Assembly: GCA_011391595.1 (NCBI GenBank)
Contig: JAABQG010000005.1
Coordinates: 20,158-84,157 of the forward strand
Source of the DNA: Hydrogenophaga sp.
GTDB taxonomy: Bacteria; Pseudomonadota; Gammaproteobacteria; Burkholderiales; Burkholderiaceae_C
Reading direction: 5' to 3'
Length of the DNA: 64,000 nt
This document shows, piece after piece, positions 56,688 to 64,000 of the stretch. The notes under the pieces were generated by a model, which searched no databases, was not told the origin of the DNA, and was given only the letters and a program-made list of their open reading frames with translations. Numbering within the stretch: position 1 is the stretch's first letter; each line of letters starts with the position of its first letter. The translations under genes and the position numbers were made by a program.

Positions 56688-56836
56688 GGGCCTACCTTCC
56701 TATTTTTTTTCCGCTGAACACCGACCTGTTGCGACCCAGTGACGTTGCGCGATGCATCGTTGCTGGAAAACTTACACTTGAATCGAAGCTTAGTTGTCAC
56801 ATCCAGCCAAATATCAAAGTAAGGCATCGAAATCGA

Positions 56837-56858
56837 CATTGACTGACAAATATCAATG
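56837..56858. promoter_or_regulatory. Inverted repeat in the cytochrome/hydrolase divergent region
   Basis: CATTGA-N10-TCAATG in the AT-rich 240-base divergent interval (56688-56927). It could be an operator for either gene. The spacing does not fit an FNR/ANR box, and no regulator can be named. Confidence 0.35.
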
Positions 56859-56927
56859 CGGCATTGACGCTTGGGCAAACGTTGCCCTGTCGCAACCATC
56901 TTCTCCATATCAGACCCATTTCCCGCC

Positions 56928-57731
56928 ATGCCATTGATCGTCTTCTCCCACGCCAACAGCTTTCCCGCCAGCACCTACCGCGTCCTGTTCAAGAGCCTGC
57001 GCGCGCGCGGCTTCACCGTGAAGGCCGTCGAGCGATTCGGCCATGATCCGGCCTACCCGGTCACCAACAACTGGCCGCACCTGGTGCAGCAGCTCGTGGA
57101 TTTCACGCGGCGCGAGGTGGCCAGGGCGGGTACGCCGGCCTTCCTGGTCGGACATTCGCTGGGCGGTTTCCTGAGCCTGATGGCGGCGGCGCGCCACCCC
57201 GAACTCGCGCGCGGCGTGCTGCTGGTGGACTCGCCCATCCTGGGCGGCTGGCGCGCCTCGACCATGGCCGTGATGAAGCGCACGCAGTTGGTGGGATCCG
57301 TGTCGCCAGGGCGCGTCAGCCGCGCCCGGCGCGACAACTGGCCGGACCGCGACGCCGCGTTGGCGCACTTCCGCCACAAGAAGGCCTTTGCCCGCTGGGA
57401 CCCGCAGGTGCTGGCCGACTACGTCGACCACGGCATGCACGACGAGGATGGCAAGCGCGTGCTGAGTTTTGATCGCGATGTGGAAACCGCCATTTACAAC
57501 ACCCTGCCCGACAACCTGGACCGGCTGATCCGGCGCCACCCGCTGAGATGCCCGGTGGCCTTCATCGGCGGCACGCAATCGGCGGAGATGCAGCAGGTGG
57601 GCATGACCATGACGGAGAAACTGGTCAAGGGCCGTCTCATGATGCTGGACGGCAGCCACTTGTTCCCGATGGAAAAGCCACTGGCCACCGCAGCGGCCAT
57701 CGAAGCGGCGTTGCTAGGGCTTGGCGCCTGA
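56928..57731 (+). CDS. Alpha/beta hydrolase
   Basis: 267 residues from MPLIVFSHANSFPASTYRVL. The nucleophile elbow is GHSLGGFLSLMAA with the catalytic Ser; the likely acid is in the VAFIGG region and the His in DGSHLFPMEKP. Substrate unknown; esterase or lipase-like. The upstream 19-codon extension is not hydrolase-like. It converges on uppP with a seven-base gap. Confidence 0.88.
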   Translation: MPLIVFSHANSFPASTYRVLFKSLRARGFTVKAVERFGHDPAYPVTNNWPHLVQQLVDFTRREVARAGTPAFLVGHSLGGFLSLMAAARHPELARGVLLVDSPILGGWRASTMAVMKRTQLVGSVSPGRVSRARRDNWPDRDAALAHFRHKKAFARWDPQVLADYVDHGMHDEDGKRVLSFDRDVETAIYNTLPDNLDRLIRRHPLRCPVAFIGGTQSAEMQQVGMTMTEKLVKGRLMMLDGSHLFPMEKPLATAAAIEAALLGLGA

Positions 57732-57738
57732 AAGGTCG

Positions 57739-58563
57739 TCAGGGTGCCCAGGTCACCACGCCACTCCAGGCGGTGGCCAGCACCACCACGCCAAAGGCGA
57801 TGCGGTACCAGGCGAACGGCACGAAGTTGTGGGTGGCGATGTAGCGCAGCAGCCAGCGCACGCAGACCCAGGCGCTCAGGAACGAAAACAACAGGCCCAC
57901 GCCAAACATGGGCAGGTCGGCCATGGAGAGCAGCGCGCGCTCCTTGTACAGGCTGTAGGCGCCGGCGCCGATCAGCGTCGGAATCGCCAGGAAAAACGAG
58001 AAATCGGTCGCCGCGTGGCGCGACATCCCCAGTAGCATGCCGCCGATGATGGTGGCACCGCTGCGGCTGGTGCCGGGAATCATCGCCAGGCATTGCACCA
58101 GCCCCACCTTGAGCGCGTCCAGCGGCGTCATGCTGTCCACGTTCTGGATGCGCGCGGCACTCTGCGGCCGCTTCTCGGCCCACAGGATGATGAAGCCGCC
58201 GATGATGAAGGTGCTGGCCACCACCACCGGGGTGAACAGGTGCGCCTTGATGGCCTTGCCGAACAGCAGGCCCAGGAGCACCGCCGGAATGAAGGCGATC
58301 AGCACGTTCAGCGTGAAGCGTTGCGCCTGCCGGCTGGTGGGCAGCGCCACCACGGTGTCGCGCAGCTTCTGCCAGTAGACGATGATCACCGCCAGGATGG
58401 CGCCGGTCTGGATGGCAATGTCGAAGACCTTGGCCTTCTCGTCGTCGAAGCCCAGCAACGCGCCGGCCAGGATCAGGTGGCCCGTGGATGAAATCGGCAG
58501 GAACTCGGTCAAGCCCTCGACCACGCCCATGACAGCGGCCTTGACCAGCAATACAGTATCCAC
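57739..58563 (-). CDS. uppP: Undecaprenyl-diphosphatase (UppP/BacA)
   Basis: 274 residues from GTG 58563 (reading [18 protein letters not shown]), chosen because AAGGA lies six bases upstream; a TTG eight codons earlier is less likely. Motifs are [13 protein letters not shown] and [12 protein letters not shown], the two conserved catalytic segments. It recycles the lipid carrier for peptidoglycan at the inner membrane and can confer bacitracin tolerance. Polytopic. Confidence 0.95.
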   Translation of the reverse strand: MDTVLLVKAAVMGVVEGLTEFLPISSTGHLILAGALLGFDDEKAKVFDIAIQTGAILAVIIVYWQKLRDTVVALPTSRQAQRFTLNVLIAFIPAVLLGLLFGKAIKAHLFTPVVVASTFIIGGFIILWAEKRPQSAARIQNVDSMTPLDALKVGLVQCLAMIPGTSRSGATIIGGMLLGMSRHAATDFSFFLAIPTLIGAGAYSLYKERALLSMADLPMFGVGLLFSFLSAWVCVRWLLRYIATHNFVPFAWYRIAFGVVVLATAWSGVVTWAP

Positions 58564-58610
58564 GCAGCTTCCTTGAAAAAGCCGCAATTATCGCCGGGCC
58601 ACGATGCCGT

Positions 58611-59839
<1,229 letters not shown>

Positions 59840-59843
<4 letters not shown>

Positions 59844-60586
59844 GAGTGGCCTTCCTGGCGCACATCCTCGACGATCAGGCCGTCGCGGAAGACGATTTTG
59901 CGGCGCGCCCAGGCGGCGATGTCGGTTTCGTGGGTCACGATCACCACGGTCATGCCCTGCGCGTTGAGCTCGGTCAGCAGTTTCATGATGTCTTCGCTGG
60001 TCTTCGAATCCAGCGCGCCGGTGGGCTCGTCGGCCAGGATCAGCTGCGGGTTGTTGACCAGGGCCCGGGCAATCGCCACGCGCTGCTGCTGTCCCCCGGA
60101 CAGCTCGGACGGCGTGTGGTCGCCCCGCTCCCCCAGCCCCACGCGCTGCAGCGCGGCCAGTGCATTCGCGTGCCGCTGGGCGGCCTTCACGCCGGCATAG
60201 ACCATCGGCAGTTCGACATTTTCCAGCGCGCTGGTGCGCGGCAGCAGGTTGAACTGCTGGAACACGAAGCCGATGCGCCGGTTGCGGATCGACGCCAGTT
60301 CGTCCTGCGCCAGGCCTTCGACCTCTTCCCCGGCCAGCCGGTATTCACCGCTGGTGGGCAGGTCCAGGCAGCCCAGGATGTTCATCAACGTGGACTTGCC
60401 CGAGCCCGACGCGCCCATGATGGCCACGAAATCACCCCCGGCAATGTCCAGCGAGACACCGCGCAGCGCATGCACCGTCATGTCGCCCATGGTGTAGGTC
60501 TTGACCAGGTCGCGCGCCTCGATCAGCGGCTGGCCCGGCGCAGTCGTCGCGCGCTCGGCGGTCAAGGTCGGTGTGGCGGTGGGCAT
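59840..60586 (-). CDS. MacB/LolD-type ABC transporter ATP-binding protein
   Basis: 248 residues. Walker A GASGSGKST, signature LSGGQQQRVAIARA, Walker B LILADEPTGALDSKTS and switch VTHETDIA are intact. It belongs to the LolD/MacB ATPase group and pairs with the permease that follows. It is 19 bases downstream of the macA-like gene. Confidence 0.94.
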
Positions 60587-60605
60587 GGTTACAGGCCAAT
60601 GACGG

Positions 60606-62807
60606 TCAGAACGGCATGCGCGGGCCGGCCGCCGCGGGCTTGGGCGCCGAGGACCCGCCCGAGCCGGGCGTGATGGTGCCGGTGATGACCACCGCGCCCT
60701 CCTTCAAAGCCGCGGCGTCCGGGCTGTTGGGCCCGACGATCAGCTCGGTGCTGGTGCCGTCGGTGATGCCCAGGCGCACGTTGAAGGCCACCGGCTTGCC
60801 GTCCTCGCCCAGCAGGTAGATGCGGCCTCGCGTGCTCTGGCGGCTCGCGGCCTGGGCCACCAGCGCCGCGTACTTCGGCTTCTGCTCGGGCGTCAGCAAG
60901 TCGCCGATGCGCGCCCGGATGTCGGCCATGATGCGGTCGCGCGCCTTGGGGCGCTCCTCGGCCGACAGGTCACGCAGCGTGGCAAATTTGGGCCGCGAGT
61001 CGGCATAGATGGCGTCGACCTTTTCCACCTGCGAAGGCGTCAGGGCGAGCTCGGCCACGAGGCGGTTGCGGAACTCGGTCGCGGCGTTGGCACCGGGCGC
61101 ACCGGCGCCCGGGCCGGCGCCCGTTGCCGGCGCGGGTGCAGGTGCCGGTGCGGACGCTGTTGCGACAGCCGCTGGCACGGAAGGGGCTGTCGTGGAAACA
61201 GTCGCACTGGCCGGTGCGGCTGCGCTGGCACCCGTCCGACCGCCGACAAGCGCCGGAGGGGTTCCCGCATCATTTTTCAAGCTTTTCTCAGCCTTGGCCA
61301 GCGTATTCTGGTCATTTTTTGCTATTGATTTTGAATCCTTCGGAGCACTGGCAGGCCCCGTCTGGGCGGCGGCTGGCGCCGCCTGCGCCTGGATCTGGAG
61401 GTACTTCACGCGCTGCTCGGGCGTCAGCATGGCCGTGATCTTGCCGCGCATCTGCAGCGTGATTTTTTCGCGGGCGGCGGCGCGCTCTTCCTCCGGGAGG
61501 TCGCGCAATGCGGCGAACTGGGGTCGCAACTCCGTGGTGATCGCGTCCAGCTTGCCTTGCTGGTCGACAGTCAGCGCCAGCTCCGTCACCAGGCGCTCGC
61601 GCAGCGCCGCCATGCCACCGCCACCCCCCCCACCACCCGCGGGTTGGGCGAAGGCCGGGCTGAACCAGCTCCAGCCCCCCGCGCTGCCGGTGGTCGCACC
61701 GGATGCCGGCGCGGCCGGTGCCGAGGCTCCCGCCGCCGGGCCGGCCGGCGCTGCCGCCGGCTCGACCCCGGCGATGCGCACACGCAGCGCCGCGTTGGGC
61801 ACCTTGAGCACGTTCTCGCGCGACTCGGTCACCACGCGCACGTTGGCCGTCATGCCGGGTATCAGCCGGTCACCGACGTTGGAGAAGCCGATCACGGCCA
61901 CGTAAGTCACCACGTTGGCCACGTTCTGCGCCGCCTTACGCACCTGGCGCACCTCGCCCTCGAAGGTCTGGCCGGGAAAGGCATCGACGGTGAACGTCGC
62001 CTTCTGCCCGGTGCGGATGCGGCCCACGTCGGATTCGTCGATGCTCGCGTCCACCTGCATGTCGCTCAGGTTCTGCGCGATCACGAACAGCTCGGGCGCC
62101 TGCAGGCTGGCGGCGACGGTCTGGCCTTTTTCGATGGCGCGCTTGATCACGATACCGTCCACCGGCGAGGTGATGCGCGTACGCTGCAGGTCGATGCGGG
62201 CCTGCGCCAACGCCGCCTCGCGCTGGGCCACGTTGGCCTGCGCGGTCTTGATCTGCGCTTCGGTCACGCCGGCCTGCGCCTGCGCCAGCTTCAGCGACTC
62301 GGTGGTGGTGTTGACCAGGGCGCGCGCCTTGTCGGCCTCGCTCTGGGCGATGAACTGCTTCTCGACCAGGCTCTGCTTGCGGTCGAAGTCGCGCTGGGCC
62401 TCGTTCAGGTCCACCTGCGCGCGCGAAATGCCGGCGCGGCTCGCAATGGCATTGGCCTGCGCGGTCAGCACGGTGGCCCGCGCGGAATCGACGTCGGCCT
62501 GGGCCGAGCGCACCCGGTACTCGAAGGTCTCGGGGTCGATCACCGCAATCAGCTGGCCGGCCAACACCTGCGAGTTGAAGTCGACGTAAAGCTCCTTGAT
62601 CTGGCCCGACACCTGCGTGCCGACCGATACCTGGGTCACCGGGTTGACGGCCCCGCTGGCCGAGACGGTCGCCAGCAGGTTGCCGCGCTCGATCTTGCCG
62701 GTGCGGTATTGCACATCGGCGGCGCCGTCGCGCTGCGCCCACCACCAGGCGCCACCGCCGGCCAGCGCCAGCACCACCGCGCCCGCGATCAGATAAGTCT
62801 TTTTCAT
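60606..62807 (-). CDS. MacA-like membrane fusion protein with two inserted Spy/LTxxQ-like modules
   Basis: 733 residues from MKKTYLIAGAVVLALAGGGA, against about 370-400 for typical MacA. It has an N-terminal membrane anchor, a lipoyl-like and helical hairpin part (to about 240), and a beta-barrel part (to about 365). An insert of about 290 residues then interrupts the membrane-proximal domain, which resumes at about 655 (GRIYLLGEDGKPVAF). The insert has a Gly run (near 389), module 1 (about 397-470; LALTVDQQGKLDAI, LTPEQRVKYLQI), an Ala/Pro linker containing repeat copy D, and module 2 (about 571-654; LALTPSQVEKVDAI, LTPEQKPKYAAL). The modules resemble each other and LTxxQ-type periplasmic chaperone domains (CpxP/Spy). 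Start by position; no good ribosome binding site. Confidence 0.9.
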   Translation of the reverse strand: MKKTYLIAGAVVLALAGGGAWWWAQRDGAADVQYRTGKIERGNLLATVSASGAVNPVTQVSVGTQVSGQIKELYVDFNSQVLAGQLIAVIDPETFEYRVRSAQADVDSARATVLTAQANAIASRAGISRAQVDLNEAQRDFDRKQSLVEKQFIAQSEADKARALVNTTTESLKLAQAQAGVTEAQIKTAQANVAQREAALAQARIDLQRTRITSPVDGIVIKRAIEKGQTVAASLQAPELFVIAQNLSDMQVDASIDESDVGRIRTGQKATFTVDAFPGQTFEGEVRQVRKAAQNVANVVTYVAVIGFSNVGDRLIPGMTANVRVVTESRENVLKVPNAALRVRIAGVEPAAAPAGPAAGASAPAAPASGATTGSAGGWSWFSPAFAQPAGGGGGGGGMAALRERLVTELALTVDQQGKLDAITTELRPQFAALRDLPEEERAAAREKITLQMRGKITAMLTPEQRVKYLQIQAQAAPAAAQTGPASAPKDSKSIAKNDQNTLAKAEKSLKNDAGTPPALVGGRTGASAAAPASATVSTTAPSVPAAVATASAPAPAPAPATGAGPGAGAPGANAATEFRNRLVAELALTPSQVEKVDAIYADSRPKFATLRDLSAEERPKARDRIMADIRARIGDLLTPEQKPKYAALVAQAASRQSTRGRIYLLGEDGKPVAFNVRLGITDGTSTELIVGPNSPDAAALKEGAVVITGTITPGSGGSSAPKPAAAGPRMPF
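61271..61340 (-). repeat. TAGC-N17-CGCTGG dispersed element, copy D (inside macA-like gene)
   Basis: On the minus strand CAATAGC, 17 bases, CGCTGG (plus-strand 61298-61324). CCAG and CTGG can pair around AATACG. It is read in frame as a Lys/Asn/Ser-rich stretch (residues about 489-512) between the two Spy-like modules. Confidence 0.65.
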
Positions 62808-63021
62808 GCAAAGCATTGTAGGAAACCCGTCCCGCCCATCGTGGTGCTCCGGGTTTCCGGCGTGTAAAGAGCCGGCAAATTCCGGCCGTTTCACGCCGCC
62901 TTCCTGCATTTGGCGCCGCCCGGCTGCATTTCGTCGCAAGCCGCTGGCGGCAGACCGTGCCGGCCAGCAAAGTCCACCCATCGACTCACCGAACCACTGA
63001 TCCACTGAACCGGAGCCCACC

Positions 63022-63435
63022 ATGCAACTCACCCCCGTCATCGCCATCCACATGACCGCCGCCCTGGGCGCGCTGGTGACCGGCCCGGTCGCCTTGTGGG
63101 CGCGCAAGGGCGCCGCCCAGCGGCCGCGCCTGCACCGCGCCTTCGGCTACGCCTGGGTCACGCTGATGCTGGCCACTGCCATCTCGGCGCTGTTCATCCG
63201 CGACTTCAGCCTGCCCAACATCGCAGGCTACACGCCGATCCACCTGCTGGTGCCGGTAACTCTCTTCGGCCTGTTCGGCGCGTTCTGGTTCCTGGCCAAA
63301 AAGAACATCGCCGGGCACCGCAAGGCGATGCAGAACCTGTATTTCCAGGCCTGTGTCGGCGCCGGCCTGTTCACCCTGCTGCCCAGCCGCTACCTGGGCC
63401 AACTGGTCTGGGGCCAGTGGCTGGGCCTGGTTTGA
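63022..63435 (+). CDS. DUF2306-like small membrane protein
   Basis: 137 residues with four likely transmembrane helices, starting MQLTPVIAIHMTAALGALVT. Histidines at HMTAALGA, RLHRAFGYAW, YTPIHLL and GHRKAMQ recur at the helix ends, a DUF2306 trait that could suit haem or quinone binding; that is inference. CCGGAG lies eight bases upstream. Function unknown. Confidence 0.75.
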   Translation: MQLTPVIAIHMTAALGALVTGPVALWARKGAAQRPRLHRAFGYAWVTLMLATAISALFIRDFSLPNIAGYTPIHLLVPVTLFGLFGAFWFLAKKNIAGHRKAMQNLYFQACVGAGLFTLLPSRYLGQLVWGQWLGLV

Positions 63436-63511
63436 GCCGGTCGCCCCCTTCCCCTTTCCTTTCCCCCTGTTTAACGCCCCTGTGCCAACCCACCTCAACA
63501 AGGACTTCCAC

Positions 63512-63835
63512 ATGTCGCACCCCACCCGATCATTCGCGCAACTCCACCGCGGCCAGATGCCAGACGCCGACCTGGAGGCCACCGCCCGCCGTCGCGCGGG
63601 AGCCCGCATGGGCTGGTACGTTCATGCCTTCGTGTATCTGGTGGTCAATACGGTGCTGGCCGCCTTGTCCCTGAGCACCGGGCGCCACTGGGCCATCTTA
63701 CCCGCGCTGGGCTGGGGCCTGGGCCTGCTGCTGCACGGCCTGGGCGTGTGGCTGGCGCTGGGTGGCGGCGGCCTGCAGCAGCGCCTGCTGGCGCAGGAAC
63801 GCGCCCGGCTGGCCAGCCAGCGCGACCCGTGGTAA
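63512..63835 (+). CDS. 2TM domain-containing protein
   Basis: 107 residues from MSHPTRSFAQLHRGQMPDAD, with AAGGA upstream. A basic N-terminal part (LEATARRRAGARMGWYVHAF) is followed by two transmembrane helices and a polar tail (LAQERARLASQRDPW). In this bacterial group, 2TM proteins often precede LytS/AlgZ-type sensor kinases, and such a gene appears to start next. The open frame begins far upstream over the previous gene and is not used. Confidence 0.75.
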   Translation: MSHPTRSFAQLHRGQMPDADLEATARRRAGARMGWYVHAFVYLVVNTVLAALSLSTGRHWAILPALGWGLGLLLHGLGVWLALGGGGLQQRLLAQERARLASQRDPW

Positions 63836-63870
63836 GCCAGCGTCCCAAAACGCTGCGGCATACTCGCGCC

Positions 63871-64000
63871 ATGCCCCTGTTCTGCCCCCGGACCATCGCC
63901 CGCCATGCACTGGTGGCTGCCGTTTTCAATACGGTGCTGGCGCTGGCAATCACCGTCTCGGGCGATCAGCCCTTCGCGGTCAACCTTCTGTACTCGCAAC
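63871..64000 (+). CDS. Probable sensor histidine kinase, N-terminal fragment (3' partial)
   Basis: From ATG 63871 the frame is open to the right edge (43 codons): MPLFCPRTIARHALVAAVFN, then a hydrophobic helix (TVLALAITVSG). The pattern and its position 35 bases after a 2TM protein resemble the membrane part of LytS/AlgZ-type histidine kinases. No catalytic motif is inside the window, so this is a positional inference. Confidence 0.45.
   Translation, partial: MPLFCPRTIARHALVAAVFNTVLALAITVSGDQPFAVNLLYSQ

Noticed and set aside
56839..56857. Possible FNR/ANR box before the decaheme cytochrome
   Set aside because: The half-sites TTGA and TCAA are too far apart for TTGAT-N4-ATCAA; only a general inverted repeat is reported.
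61619..61632. C8 homopolymer in the macA-like gene as a phase-variation switch
   Set aside because: It encodes part of a Gly-rich linker in frame; an eight-base run is short and there is no sign of an alternative product.

Overview
The window is a GC-rich chromosomal segment from a betaproteobacterium of the order Burkholderiales, most probably the family Comamonadaceae (Rhodoferax/Polaromonas-like; the genus is an inference). The evidence is the conserved block rpsO-pnp-qor-tpiA-secG-tRNA-Leu(GAG)-nuoABCDEFGHIJKLMN-NUDIX-DUF1178, the rpsU-yqeY pair, and short dispersed repeats inserted into genes. Nearly all of it is coding. I see no rRNA, transposase, prophage or CRISPR array.

Layout. 1-3.6 kb: a CoA hydrolase/transferase (start outside the window) and an ABC exporter. 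3.65-24.4 kb, minus strand: the energy and housekeeping block, with 14 NADH dehydrogenase I genes packed with several ATGA overlaps. 24.5-29.0 kb: an aminotransferase, a small secreted protein, an orphan LivK-type binding protein, a small heat-shock protein and tsaD. 29.1-41.1 kb: a complete assimilatory nitrate/nitrite cluster (nasT; nrtA-nrtB-nrtD; a twin-GAF protein; nirB-nirD; nasA; cobA). 41.2-53.3 kb: a flavoprotein, rpsU-yqeY, pmbA, darP, mog, a stand-alone cNMP-binding protein, cysE, trmJ, suhB, mutS and an Anbu proteasome-like peptidase. 53.3-56.7 kb: an MtrB/PioB outer-membrane barrel and an MtrA/PioA decaheme cytochrome, an outer-membrane electron conduit. 56.9-64 kb: an alpha/beta hydrolase, uppP, a MacAB-type ABC system whose MacA is greatly enlarged, two small membrane proteins and the start of a probable sensor kinase.

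The nitrate cluster is the most legible regulatory unit. Between nasT and nrtA lie a GCAC-N7-GTGC NtrC-type palindrome, a full-consensus sigma-54 promoter, two short stems with AxxGxx hexaloops, and an intrinsic terminator whose 5' arm overlaps the second hexaloop. This is the arrangement expected for NtrC-activated transcription gated by NasT (ANTAR) antitermination. NrtABD would import nitrate, NasA reduce it to nitrite, NirBD reduce nitrite to ammonium, and CobA supply sirohaem precursor; mog nearby may help with molybdenum cofactor. A decayed 5' fragment of ybiB lies just before cobA.

The main unexplained structure is a dispersed repeat with the invariant core TAGC-N17-CG(C/A)TGG. Eight copies occur here, five of them inside reading frames (ABC exporter, flavoprotein, MutS, MacA, NrtB) and three at gene ends or in operon junctions. 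The 17-nt spacing is exact in all eight, and several copies fold into small hairpins with different stems around a constant loop. Two other repeat types (a GC-rich palindrome and GGGACAG palindromes) are also present.
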